This document shows positions 38,999 to 46,717 of a stretch of 64,000 nucleotides of DNA, one piece after another; position 1 is the stretch's first letter; the number at the start of each line of letters is the position of its first letter. Origin of the DNA: Dietzia aurantiaca (lineage in GTDB: Bacteria > Actinomycetota > Actinomycetes > Mycobacteriales > Mycobacteriaceae); assembly GCF_021033825.1 (NCBI RefSeq), contig NZ_JAIFXZ010000005.1, forward strand, positions 62,001-126,000, in the 5' to 3' direction. The notes below the pieces were generated by a model, which did no database searches, had not been told where the DNA came from, and was given only the letters and a program-made list of their open reading frames with translations. Position numbers and translations under genes: made by a program.

Positions 38999-39029
38999 TA
39001 GTGGTAACTATATACACGTGGCACTATCT
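38999..39029. promoter_or_regulatory. Candidate MarR operator between P450 and marR genes
   Basis: ATAGTG (from 38998) and CACTAT (to 39027) are inverted repeats around an A/T-rich core containing TATATA (39009-39014). A MarR dimer could repress both divergent genes from here. The match was found by eye and is modest. Confidence 0.35.
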
Positions 39030-39470
39030 GCGAGTGAGATTCTCGACCGCGCTCTGATGCTGTCGGAGGAGATGTCCGGCTCGATCGAGCGCGCGGCCGC
39101 GAACTACGGGCTCACCGTGCCGCGCCTGGAGCTGCTGTTCGTCCTGGGCCTGCAGGGTCAGTGCAAGCAGGTCGAATTGGCCGCCTACCTGGACTGTTCC
39201 CCGCGCCAGGTGACCGCGCTCGTGGACGGTTTGGAGGCGAGCGGACATGTGGAGCGCACCATGTCGCCGGAGGACCGGCGGGTTCGCCTGATCGATCTCA
39301 CCGTCGAGTCGCGTCGGATCGTGGATGAGGTGGTGTCGGCGCGCGTCGCCCTGGCGGAGTGGCTGTTCGAGGGGCTCGACGACGACGAGCTGCAGACGTT
39401 CGGAGCCATGTCGGAACGCCTCATCTCACGGATGAGTGGTCGTTCGCTGGTTCGGCTGCCCGAGCAGTGA
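39018..39470 (+). CDS. MarR-family transcriptional regulator
   Basis: A 150-residue winged-helix regulator from GTG 39018 (MALSASEILDRAL); GTG 38994 is a possible earlier start. The recognition region CKQVELAAYLDCSPRQVTALVDGLEASGHVERTMSPEDRRVRLIDLT shows the DRR-x-wing typical of MarR. It is divergent from the P450 gene with 72 bp between the starts, so it probably controls that gene in response to its substrate. Confidence 0.88.
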   Translation: MALSASEILDRALMLSEEMSGSIERAAANYGLTVPRLELLFVLGLQGQCKQVELAAYLDCSPRQVTALVDGLEASGHVERTMSPEDRRVRLIDLTVESRRIVDEVVSARVALAEWLFEGLDDDELQTFGAMSERLISRMSGRSLVRLPEQ

Positions 39471-39471
39471 G

Positions 39472-40029
39472 TCAGACGCTACAGGCGGCGCAACCGGAGC
39501 TCTCGCGGGCGTACTCCACGAAGCCGCGCGCCTTGTAGTTGGGGATCGCGGCAGGGGAGTCGTCATCACACGTGTGCAGCCACACCCGGCGGCAACCCGG
39601 CACGTTCCAGGCGATGCGGCAGACCTCGGACAGGAACCATCCACCCAGGCCATGGCCGGCGAACTCGGGGAGTATGCCGAAGTAGACGATCTCCACGTCG
39701 ACCCCGTCGTCCGTACTCTCATTCGCGCCCGTGGCGAAGGAGTCGACGGCCGGGTCGCAGGGGCTCATACGCAGTTCGGCGAATCCGGCGACCTCACCGT
39801 CGACGGCGGCCCGGAGGGTGCTGATGCACGGGTCCGAGGCGTATGACGCCCAGTGCCCGTCTGACCACTCGAGGCGGTCGATCCAGTTCCAGTCGGCGCC
39901 GATCTCCCGGTACATCCGGGCGTTGAGCGCGGGGTCGGCGGGGAAGACGCGGCTGATCGTGAGATCTGCAGGGGCAGCGGGCCGGAGCTGGTCGGCGGCG
40001 GTCTGCTGCAGGTAGGTCACGCTGGTCAT
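39472..40029 (-). CDS. GNAT-family N-acetyltransferase
   Basis: A 185-residue acetyltransferase from ATG 40029 (MTSVTYLQQTAADQL). The acetyl-CoA-binding region is VEIVYFGILPEFAGHGLGGWFLSEVCRIAW, followed by RVWLHTCDDDSPAAIPNYKARGFVEY, the canonical late GNAT motif. The C-terminus SSGCAACSV contains two cysteines. It ends 1 bp after the convergent marR gene. Substrate unknown. Confidence 0.87.
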   Translation of the reverse strand: MTSVTYLQQTAADQLRPAAPADLTISRVFPADPALNARMYREIGADWNWIDRLEWSDGHWASYASDPCISTLRAAVDGEVAGFAELRMSPCDPAVDSFATGANESTDDGVDVEIVYFGILPEFAGHGLGGWFLSEVCRIAWNVPGCRRVWLHTCDDDSPAAIPNYKARGFVEYARESSGCAACSV

Positions 40030-40049
40030 CGCGCTATTCAAACACCGAA

Positions 40050-40083
40050 CCCTCCCGCGCCCAAGACGTACGGCGCGGGAGGG
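40050..40083. terminator. Bidirectional hairpin after the small-protein cluster
   Basis: CCCTCCCGCGCC (40050-40061) and GGCGCGGGAGGG (40072-40083) form a perfect 12-bp stem with a 10-nt loop, 49 bp beyond the last gene of the small-protein cluster and just before the GNAT gene. No U-tract. Confidence 0.65.
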
Positions 40084-40131
40084 CTCGGCAGCGGACGGTC
40101 ACGAACGCCCCGAGCGGGGTGAGCGCGGCGA

Positions 40132-40422
40132 TCAGTTGAAGTGGAACTCCGCGATTCCCGGGAGCTGGAGTCCGTTGAGCACATTGGCCGAGCCGGAAGC
40201 AAAGTCGTTGTGTCCGCTGACTGCAGCGTTTTCAACGCCCTCGATGACAAATGGGTTGGAAACAGAAGCCGCGACTCCTGCGCCCCCCGCGAGTCCAGCG
40301 GCACCCGCACCGGCTGCGAAACCGCCGACCATCACCGGTGTCACACCGAATGCGGCAGCCGCGCCCGCCGCAGGGCCAAGAATGAGTCCACCCAGTAAGA
40401 CGAGACCTTCGACAATGCCCAT
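40132..40422 (-). CDS. Unrecognised 96-residue hydrophobic Gly/Ala-rich protein
   Basis: Not recognised. ATG 40422 has a clear ribosome-binding site (TAGGAG, 8 nt spacing). Residues 1-55 are hydrophobic and Gly/Ala-rich (GLVLLGGLILGPAAGAAAAFG, VMVGGFAAGAGAAGLAGGAG), enough for two membrane helices with no cleavable signal. The second half is polar (NAAVSGHNDFASGSANVLNG) and the protein ends EFHFN. Codon use is less GC-biased than in neighbouring genes and includes the rare TTA. It is last in a three-gene set on the minus strand; the preceding protein ends QLHFG, a similar C-terminus. A pore or envelope peptide is one possibility. Confidence 0.65.
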   Translation of the reverse strand: MGIVEGLVLLGGLILGPAAGAAAAFGVTPVMVGGFAAGAGAAGLAGGAGVAASVSNPFVIEGVENAAVSGHNDFASGSANVLNGLQLPGIAEFHFN

Positions 40423-40456
40423 TATTGCTACTCCTAGTTGTTAGGTGGCTACTTGA

Positions 40457-40945
40457 CTAACCGAAGTGAAGTTGTCCGGGTTGGACCTGGGGACGAGGAT
40501 TCACCTCGGGCAGGTTCAACTCGATACGCGGCGAAGGGGCCGCAGGTGGTGCCGGTGGCGCGGCAGCGATCGGTGGCGCAACCGCTGGAATTGGGACTGG
40601 AACTGGAGCTCGGACCTGCGCCGGTGGAGGCGGTATGGACACACTCCGTGAGCGAGGACGCACCGACTCGCGCTCTTCCCTGGGGGCAGTGGACGGGATC
40701 GCAGCAATTGATGTGGATGTCGTCAGGACTGCTTCTGTGGATGTAGCCGGTAGGACGGGTTCTCGAAAAACGAGCCCGTCCTGGACGGCGACGCTGGCTG
40801 GCTTGATGGAAGCGCCTGAATGCGCCTTTGAATCCATCGTGATATGGGCAGCCATGGCTCCACCGGTGATCCCGGTGAGGGATAGTGCCCCGGCGGCGAA
40901 AGGGATGATTAGCTTCTTTCCCGTTCTACTGCCAAGGCTCGTCAC
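40457..40945 (-). CDS. Unrecognised exported proline-rich protein
   Basis: Not recognised. GTG 40945 (MTSLGSRTGKKLIIPFAAG) begins a likely signal peptide (basic n-region, ALSLTGITGGAMA). The mature region is Ser/Ala/Thr- then Pro-rich ([34 protein letters not shown]) and ends with ELNLPEVNPRPQ and QLHFG. Such proline tracts are common in wall-spanning actinobacterial proteins. 162 residues. The start is 1 bp after the upstream gene's stop codon, so translation is probably coupled. Confidence 0.65.
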   Translation of the reverse strand: MTSLGSRTGKKLIIPFAAGALSLTGITGGAMAAHITMDSKAHSGASIKPASVAVQDGLVFREPVLPATSTEAVLTTSTSIAAIPSTAPREERESVRPRSRSVSIPPPPAQVRAPVPVPIPAVAPPIAAAPPAPPAAPSPRIELNLPEVNPRPQVQPGQLHFG

Positions 40946-40946
40946 T

Positions 40947-41156
40947 TCACCACCAGCCGTAAGCCATCGCGTTGTTCTTGACCACATCGAGATGATGCGG
41001 GGCGATCCCCGCCTGGGCCCAGGCGTCGTAGGCGTCGTGCTGCAGATCGGTAGAAGCGGCCTGAGCTCCGGGAATCATATTGATCACGCCGGCGAGCGCG
41101 GCGTTGGCCATCACCCAGATCGGGTTCGAGATACTTCCGAAGTAGAAATCTTCCAC
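40947..41156 (-). CDS. Unrecognised 69-residue small protein, first of a three-gene cluster
   Basis: Not recognised. GTG 41156 has AGGGGAG upstream. The sequence begins MEDFYFGSISNPIWVMANAA, has a hydrophobic stretch (VMANAALAGVINMIPGA) and ends NNAMAYGWW. No cleavable signal peptide. Size, acidic aromatic N-terminus and lack of signal are reminiscent of corynebacterial PorA/PorH channel peptides, but no sequence match is claimed. It is separated by one base from the exported proline-rich gene downstream. Confidence 0.6.
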   Translation of the reverse strand: MEDFYFGSISNPIWVMANAALAGVINMIPGAQAASTDLQHDAYDAWAQAGIAPHHLDVVKNNAMAYGWW

Positions 41157-41485
41157 GGGACTCCCCTATGCGATGTGCTGATGCGATCCGCATCAAGTTC
41201 GGCTGTGACGCCTGGGCTTGTCTTAGACCCTGCCGCCACACGGCCTGATCAGCTCGTGCGGCGAGAACGTTAAGGTTTGCCCGGTTGGCGCTCAATGGTT
41301 TCGACCGCTAAACGAAGCGCCGCCGCGAAATGGGCCAGAACTGCTCTGACAGAGAGTTCCGCAGAATATATTTATCTACACAGGTGGCGGTAAGTGCTGC
41401 GCTACTGTTGGCATATCAGCATTAACATAAGAGTAAACTTTCGCGGCTGTATGATGTGACCGATATCACTCGGTCGGGGCCGCGT
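41157..41485. other. A/T-richer promoter region upstream of the small-protein cluster
   Basis: A 329-bp gene-free stretch between the minus-strand cluster start and the end of the MFS efflux gene. Its middle (about 41335-41460) is far more A/T-rich than the rest of the window (AGAATATATTTATCTACA, CATTAACATAAGAGTAAAC). GACCGA (41458-41463) and TCGGTC (41470-41475) form a short stem next to the MFS stop, a weak terminator. Promoters for the cluster most likely lie here. Confidence 0.5.
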
Positions 41486-43057
41486 TTAGTGCTCCAGGTC
41501 GGCGAGCATCGTGCCCTTCGGGGTCAGGTAGAACACCACGAACGCGAACACCAGCAGGATGAGCCCGCCGATCAGCCCTGCCATACCCAAGCCGGAGGTG
41601 AAGGCCTCGCCGGCTCGTGTGGCCAGGTCTGGCAGCTGCGCGGCGTCTGCCACAGCCATGGCCCCGCCAAGGGAGTCGCGGGCCGCTTCCGTGGCCTCCT
41701 CGCCCAGCATCAGCGCCTCGGCCGGGGTGCCGAGGTTCCGCCGGTAGAGGAACGAGGCCAACGAACCCAGCAAGGCGATACCGAGGACGGCACCGAACTC
41801 GTACGAGGTGTCCTCCATGGCGGCGGCGTTGCCGGCCTTGGAACGCGGGACGCCGCCCATGATCATCGAGGAGGCCAGGGCCAGCGCGCCGATTCCTGCC
41901 CCGATCAGGGCGAGTGCGATGAACACTGAAGTCAGCTCCAGGTCCTCGCCCCGGATGCCCAGGAAGAGCATGCCGGCGCCGGCGACGAAGAGCGCCAGGA
42001 AGATCGTGGCGCGCATCCCGATCCGCTCCGAGGCGACGGGTGCCAGGAGCGAGGTCACAGCGGCGGCCAGTGCCAGCGGCATGAGTTGGAGACCGGACTC
42101 GAACGCGGACGCGCCGTTGACAAGCTGCAACCACTGCGCGAGCAATAGCAGCCCGGCGGACATGGAGAAGCTCGCGATGAGCGCGGCCAGCACACCCGCG
42201 GAGAAGATGCGGTGCCGGAACATCGTCACATCGAGCAGAGGAGACGTTGATCGCAGGCAGCGCCGGACGAACCAGCCCAGGGCAACTACTCCCACGACGA
42301 AGGCGATCCACGCCGGGAGGTAGGTCATCGAGGCCTCTTCGCTGAACTTCTTGATGGCCCAGATGGTGGTCGACATGCCGACGAGCGTGAGAGCGGCGGC
42401 GAAGGGGTCCCACGGCCCGGGCTCGGGCACGCGGGACTCGGGAACGGTGAAGATGGCGCTGATAAACGCGATGACCATCATCGGCACGCTGACCAGGAAC
42501 GCGGACTGCCAGTGGAACGTCTCCAGGAGGAAGCCGCCCAGCAACGGTCCGACGGCCGCACCGATGCCGGCGACCGCGGCCCACACGGCCAGGGCTGTCG
42601 CGCGCTCGCGGGTGTCGGTGAATGTCACACGCAGCAGCGACAGGGTGGACGGCATGACCATGGCCGCGCCGATACCAAGGAGGACGCGCAGCGCGATCAC
42701 GAAGCCGGGGGAGTGCGCGAAGAGTACGAGGACCGAGGCGAGCGCGATGAGGGCGTAACCCAGCATGAGCATGCGCTTGCGGCCCCAGCGGTCGGCGATC
42801 GACGACATGGAGATGAGCAGGCCGGCCATGACCAGCGAGTACACGTCGATGATCCACAGCTGCTGGGAGGCGGTGGGCTGTAGGTCCGCCGACATCTGCG
42901 GGATCGCCACGTTGAGGATCGTCATGTCCGTGGTGATGGCCAGCAGTGAGAACGTCAGCGTGACCAGACCGAGCCAGCGGCGCGCCGGATCGTACGAGCC
43001 CACGATGTGCGGGTCGGCCCGCAGCTCACTCCGGGCGGGTGTAGTGGTGTCGCTCAT
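41486..43057 (-). CDS. DHA2-type (14-helix) MFS drug efflux transporter
   Basis: A 523-residue QacA/EmrB-like antiporter from ATG 43057 (MSDTTTPARSEL). Motifs: TILNVAIPQMSADL in helix 1 region, SIADRWGRKRMLMLGY (motif A), LRVLLGIGAAMVMPSTLSLL, and AAVAGIGAAVGPLLGGFLLE (motif C). Fourteen helices fit the length. It overlaps the TetR gene by 4 bp, so regulator and pump form one operon. Likely substrates are cationic drugs or antiseptics, by family. Confidence 0.92.
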   Translation of the reverse strand: MSDTTTPARSELRADPHIVGSYDPARRWLGLVTLTFSLLAITTDMTILNVAIPQMSADLQPTASQQLWIIDVYSLVMAGLLISMSSIADRWGRKRMLMLGYALIALASVLVLFAHSPGFVIALRVLLGIGAAMVMPSTLSLLRVTFTDTRERATALAVWAAVAGIGAAVGPLLGGFLLETFHWQSAFLVSVPMMVIAFISAIFTVPESRVPEPGPWDPFAAALTLVGMSTTIWAIKKFSEEASMTYLPAWIAFVVGVVALGWFVRRCLRSTSPLLDVTMFRHRIFSAGVLAALIASFSMSAGLLLLAQWLQLVNGASAFESGLQLMPLALAAAVTSLLAPVASERIGMRATIFLALFVAGAGMLFLGIRGEDLELTSVFIALALIGAGIGALALASSMIMGGVPRSKAGNAAAMEDTSYEFGAVLGIALLGSLASFLYRRNLGTPAEALMLGEEATEAARDSLGGAMAVADAAQLPDLATRAGEAFTSGLGMAGLIGGLILLVFAFVVFYLTPKGTMLADLEH

Positions 43058-43623
43058 GCGGTGGTGTCCTCGTCGGGCATGGTCGAGATCGCCCGGATGA
43101 CGGCCTCGAGTCGGGCGATTGTGGGCGCGGTGCCGGTGAGCGCGGTGTTGATACCGGCCCCGTCCAGGCACATGGCCAGCACTTCCGAGCGGACCTTCCC
43201 GAAGTAGGGGGACAGGATCTCGGTCAGTCCGGTGAACCAGCGCAGGCTCAGCTCGCGCAGGTCCGCTTCGAACAGTCCCGCGTAGGCGAGGGAGCATTCG
43301 GCGAGCACGGCGCCCCGGTCCTCGAAGCCGGCGGCCGTGGCGGTGGCCAGGTAGGCGATCGGGTCTGGGGTGCCAGCGAGGTCGCGCCGGATCTCGTCCA
43401 GATCACTCTCGACCGATGCGGCCAGGTACTCGAGCGCGTGCCGACGTAAGTCGTCGATCGTGGCGAAGTACCTGGTGGTGGTCCCCACGGCGACGCCGGC
43501 GCGGGCGGCGACCGCGCGGTGGGTCAGTGCGCTGACGCCGGCCTCGGCGATCAACTCCGCCGCGGCGCGTCCGATGTCGTGGATCCGCTGCTCGGGATCG
43601 CGGGTGCGTCCGGCGCTCGTCAC
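43054..43623 (-). CDS. TetR-family repressor of the adjacent efflux pump
   Basis: A 189-residue TetR regulator, GTG 43623. The N-terminal HTH is clear: RIHDIGRAAAELIAEAGVSALTHRAVAARAGVAVGTTTRYFATIDDLRRHAL. The C-terminal ligand domain is variable. It overlaps the pump gene by ATGA, and a large palindrome lies 19 bp upstream of its start, so it very likely represses its own operon. Confidence 0.92.
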   Translation of the reverse strand: MTSAGRTRDPEQRIHDIGRAAAELIAEAGVSALTHRAVAARAGVAVGTTTRYFATIDDLRRHALEYLAASVESDLDEIRRDLAGTPDPIAYLATATAAGFEDRGAVLAECSLAYAGLFEADLRELSLRWFTGLTEILSPYFGKVRSEVLAMCLDGAGINTALTGTAPTIARLEAVIRAISTMPDEDTTA

Positions 43624-43641
43624 AGGTGCTCCTCACGTTGC

Positions 43642-43669
43642 TGTACAAACGTACGCGTACAAATGTACA
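43642..43669. promoter_or_regulatory. 28-bp palindromic operator for the TetR regulator
   Basis: Symmetric layout: TGTACA (43642-43647), 3 nt, GTACGCGTAC (43651-43660), 3 nt, TGTACA (43664-43669). All arm positions are perfectly symmetric; only the 3-nt spacers break the palindrome. It sits directly upstream of the tetR start, in the region shared with the divergent VanZ gene. Confidence 0.8.
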
Positions 43670-43721
43670 ACAACACTACGCGAGCGTGGAATCGGCGCGA
43701 TCACCTGGTAAGACTGTGCAC

Positions 43722-44294
43722 GTGACGCAACCGACGAGTGCCCGGGTCAGAGCATGGGCTGCAGTGGCGCTGGTCGCCTACGGGGCCGTGGTGGCGGCAC
43801 TGACCATGCTCAAGGCCTTCTTCGTGATCGGCATGCTGTGGCGACCCGAGGCCCAACGGAACCGCTCGATGGAATGGGAGCCGTTCGCCCTCTATCGGAA
43901 CTCGACGACCTGGTTCGGGCCGCTGTTCGACTACCTGGGCAATATGGCCTTCTTCATCCCGCTCGGAGTCCTGCTGTTCATCGTGCTGGAGCATCACCGG
44001 CGGGCGACGGCTCTCGTCGTCGTCGTCGGAGCGCTGACCAGCGGCACCGTCGAGACCCTCCAGTACGTCTTCGCCCTGGGCCATTCGGACGTCTCCGACC
44101 TGATGTTCAACGTCCTCGGCGCCCTCGTGGGCGCGACGATCGCCCGCCTGGCCGGCCGGCGCCTCTACGCGGTGTGGATCGGACTCGCGTTGACGGCAGC
44201 GCTCGTGTTCGCCGTCCTGGTGATCCTCGGCCCACGGCTCGGCGACCCGGACAAGGTCGTGGAGACGTCCATGATGATGGGGTTGCCGGGGTAG
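43722..44294 (+). CDS. VanZ-family membrane protein
   Basis: A 190-residue membrane protein from GTG 43722 (MTQPTSARVRAW), with TAAGAC 7 nt upstream as a weaker leaderless signal. VanZ features: NMAFFIPLGVLLFIVLE, SGTVETLQYVFALGHSDVSDLMFNVLGALVGA. VanZ homologues can raise resistance to teicoplanin and other lipoglycopeptides, but most are uncharacterised. Five or so helices. Confidence 0.87.
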   Translation: MTQPTSARVRAWAAVALVAYGAVVAALTMLKAFFVIGMLWRPEAQRNRSMEWEPFALYRNSTTWFGPLFDYLGNMAFFIPLGVLLFIVLEHHRRATALVVVVGALTSGTVETLQYVFALGHSDVSDLMFNVLGALVGATIARLAGRRLYAVWIGLALTAALVFAVLVILGPRLGDPDKVVETSMMMGLPG

Positions 44295-44297
44295 GGC

Positions 44298-45287
44298 TCA
44301 GGAGGCGGCTGGCGCGGCCGGGGTCTCCTCGGCGCGGCCGTAGCGGCCCGCCAGCCACGCGCAGACGATGAGCTGGATCTGGTGGAAGATCATCAGCGGC
44401 AGCACCAGCAGGCCGAGCGGCTGGCCCACGAACAACACCGCCGCCATCGGCAGGCCCGTGGCCAGGGACTTCTTGGAGCCGCAGAACTGCACCACGCGCT
44501 TGTCGCGTTCCTCGAAACCGAGCGCTCGGGAGACGAGCTCCGTCAATCCCAGGACCACCGCCAGCAGGACGCAACACGCGACCACCAGGGCCGCCAGCTG
44601 GGGCACGCCGACCATCGTCCAGATCCCCTCAACGACGCCCTCGGAGAACGCGGCGTAGACCACGAGCACGATCACGGTCTTGTCGAACAGGGCCAGACGC
44701 TTGATCTTGTTGGTGATCGGCAGGATGCGGTCCCGAAAGATCTGGCCCAGCACGAACGGCAGCAGCAGCTGCAGGGCGATCGTGCCGACCGAATCCCATG
44801 TGATCTTCACCGAGCCGTCGGTGGTCATGAGCGCGAACACCAGCAGCGGCGTGAGGAACACGCCCAGCAGATTCGATACCGATGCCGACACCACCGCGGC
44901 GCTGACATGCCCGCGCGCGATGGCCACGAACGTGATCGACGACTGCACGGTCGAGGGCACCAGCGTCGTGAAGAGGAAGCCGGCGGCCAGAGACGCGCCG
45001 AGCACGGGGGTCAGCATCCACTGGCCGAGCAGGCCGAGCAGCGGGAACGCCACGAACGTCGCCACGAGCACCACCGAGTGCAGCCGCCAGTGGCGCAGGC
45101 CCGCGCGCAGCTCCCGCGGCTCGAGCCGGGCGCCGTAGAGGAAGAACAACACGGCGATGCCGATGGTCGTGACCCAGCCCAGCGTCGTGGCGGCGCCGCC
45201 GGTCGCGGGGAGGAAAGCAGCGACGACGACCGCGGCCAGAATCGCCACGATGAACGGCTCGATCCTCAGCCGGCGTAGAATCTCCAT
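44298..45287 (-). CDS. SBF-like (bile-acid:sodium symporter fold) transporter
   Basis: A 329-residue, about 10-helix transporter of the SBF-like/DUF4137 (YfeH, RCH2) type. ATTLGWVTTIGIAVLFFLYGARLEP, TTLVPSTVQSSITFVAIARGHVSAAVVSASVSNLLGVFLTP (the broken-helix crossover region) and VQFCGSKKSLATGLPMAAVLF are family signatures. Substrate unknown; relatives affect calcium homeostasis in other organisms. Convergent with vanZ by 3 bp. Confidence 0.88.
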   Translation of the reverse strand: MEILRRLRIEPFIVAILAAVVVAAFLPATGGAATTLGWVTTIGIAVLFFLYGARLEPRELRAGLRHWRLHSVVLVATFVAFPLLGLLGQWMLTPVLGASLAAGFLFTTLVPSTVQSSITFVAIARGHVSAAVVSASVSNLLGVFLTPLLVFALMTTDGSVKITWDSVGTIALQLLLPFVLGQIFRDRILPITNKIKRLALFDKTVIVLVVYAAFSEGVVEGIWTMVGVPQLAALVVACCVLLAVVLGLTELVSRALGFEERDKRVVQFCGSKKSLATGLPMAAVLFVGQPLGLLVLPLMIFHQIQLIVCAWLAGRYGRAEETPAAPAAS

Positions 45288-45365
45288 CCGTCCATTCCAT
45301 CACTTCGGCGCCCACCGTCGTCGCTCGCCCGAGGCCGGGTAGGGCGGCCGGTTCGGTCCGCCCGA

Positions 45366-45371
45366 TAGGCT
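45366..45371 (+). promoter_or_regulatory. -10 element of the DUF202 pair (leaderless)
   Basis: TAGGCT 7 nt before ATG 45379. Confidence 0.5.
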
Positions 45372-45378
45372 CGGACCC

Positions 45379-45762
45379 ATGACGGGCGATGGTGGGTCGG
45401 GCTGGCGGCCCAGAGCACTGAGAGATGGTCAGGAGCCGGATCCACGGTTCACGCTCGCGAACGAGCGCACGTTCCTGGCCTGGATCCGCACGAGCCTCGG
45501 GCTGACCGCCGGCGCGGTGGCCCTCGAGGCGTTCGCCGGCGACGAGATCCCGGAAATCATCCGCACCCCGCTCGCCTGCATCCTGTTGGTGCTGGCAGCG
45601 GTGCTGGCGATCGTGGCCTTCCGGCGCTGGATCCGGATCGAGTTCGCCATGCGGCACAAGCAGCCGTTGCCCATGCCCCAGGCGTCGATCCTGTTGGCGC
45701 TGGGGATCTCGATCGGAGCCGTGGTCCTCATCGTCGCGATCCTCAGCGGCACGTTCGCATGA
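45379..45762 (+). CDS. YidH-type DUF202 membrane protein
   Basis: A 127-residue three-helix DUF202 protein. The family motif LANERTFLAWIRTSLGLTAGAVALEAF lies at the first helix; two more helices follow (LACILLVLAAVLAIVAF, ASILLALGISIGAVVLIVAIL). Function unknown. Overlaps the next DUF202 gene by ATGA. Confidence 0.9.
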   Translation: MTGDGGSGWRPRALRDGQEPDPRFTLANERTFLAWIRTSLGLTAGAVALEAFAGDEIPEIIRTPLACILLVLAAVLAIVAFRRWIRIEFAMRHKQPLPMPQASILLALGISIGAVVLIVAILSGTFA

Positions 45763-46148
45763 CCGACCCCCGGCCACAGCCGCGCCGGCGCCCGCGGGTG
45801 ATCGGTATCTCGCCCACGGCGGTCCCGCCGGATGCGGGCCTACAGGCCGAGCGCACGAGCTTGTCGTGGGCCCGCACCTGGGCCGTGGTGGGGGTCAACA
45901 TCACTCTCGTGGCCAAGCTGGTGGGCGAGCTCTCGTGGCTGTGGGCGTCGGTGTTCTCCCTGCTCACGGTGGTCCCGCTGCTCGCGTTGCTCCGGGTGCA
46001 GCGCGGGCATGAGCGGCGCGTGGGCCGTTTCGTCCGTGCCGGTGAGGTCCAGCAGACGCAGGCGCTCTACAACGTGGGCCTGGTGGCGATGATCATCGTG
46101 ATCTCCGCGTGTGGGCTCGCCGCGGTGCTGGTGCAGGCGCTGGGCTGA
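45759..46148 (+). CDS. Second DUF202 membrane protein
   Basis: A 129-residue paralogue of the preceding gene: LQAERTSLSWARTWAVVGVNITLVAKLVGEL corresponds to its ANERTFLAWIRTSLG motif. Three helices; the 28-residue N-terminus is basic and proline-rich (RPQPRRRPRVIG). Paired DUF202 genes suggest a hetero-oligomer. Function unknown. Confidence 0.88.
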   Translation: MTDPRPQPRRRPRVIGISPTAVPPDAGLQAERTSLSWARTWAVVGVNITLVAKLVGELSWLWASVFSLLTVVPLLALLRVQRGHERRVGRFVRAGEVQQTQALYNVGLVAMIIVISACGLAAVLVQALG

Positions 46149-46207
46149 GTTTCCGCGCCGGGCGGAGGCCCGGGGGAGTTCGGGGCCCGGGCCCGGGCCG
46201 GGCCCGT

Positions 46208-46678
46208 CTAGCCCTCCGCGGCGGCCGCGCGCCCCAGCGCCTCGAGCCCCTCGTCGATCTGCTGCGCCAACACGTCGTCCACCTTCACCAGGCGCGTCAA
46301 CGCCCGCATCACCGGGCCGCGGGTCCCCGTCATCTGCCACGTGACCTCGGTGCGCTCGGGCCCGAGCGGCTCGAGCGTGATCACCGTGGGGTTGGTGGCC
46401 TTGAACGGCTTGAGGAACCGGAGCTCGATCAGGACCTGCCGCCCCGCCGCTGCCCCGGTGATCTCCATGGATCCCGCGCCGGCCTTGGCGTTGCCCTTCC
46501 ACGCGTAGCGCGCCCCGACGCCCCGCTCGGCGCCGGTGAACGTCCGCTCCATGGAGGGGTCGGTCTTCTCCCAGAAGGACCAGTTCCGCCATTTGCGGAA
46601 GTCCTCGAGCTGGGCGAACACCGCCGGGGCGGGGGCGTCGAGGACGGCGGTGCGGGTGATCGAGAACTCAGCGCTCAT
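46208..46678 (-). CDS. SRPBCC (polyketide cyclase/START-fold) protein
   Basis: A 156-residue helix-grip protein from ATG 46678 (MSAEFSITRTAVLDAP), with TAAAAT 6 nt upstream. Family pattern: VFAQLEDFRKWRNWSFWEKTDPSMERTF, GARYAWKGN, ALTRLVKVDDVLAQQIDEGLEAL. Such proteins bind hydrophobic ligands; no enzyme activity can be assigned. The 59 bp to the convergent DUF202 gene are almost pure G/C. Confidence 0.85.
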   Translation of the reverse strand: MSAEFSITRTAVLDAPAPAVFAQLEDFRKWRNWSFWEKTDPSMERTFTGAERGVGARYAWKGNAKAGAGSMEITGAAAGRQVLIELRFLKPFKATNPTVITLEPLGPERTEVTWQMTGTRGPVMRALTRLVKVDDVLAQQIDEGLEALGRAAAAEG

Positions 46679-46684
46679 GCGGGG

Positions 46685-46690
46685 ATTTTA
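46685..46690 (-). promoter_or_regulatory. -10 element of SRPBCC gene (leaderless)
   Basis: TAAAAT on the minus strand, 6 nt before ATG 46678. Confidence 0.5.
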
Positions 46691-46717
46691 CAGCGCGGGC
46701 GCCCCACGACCGCGCAC

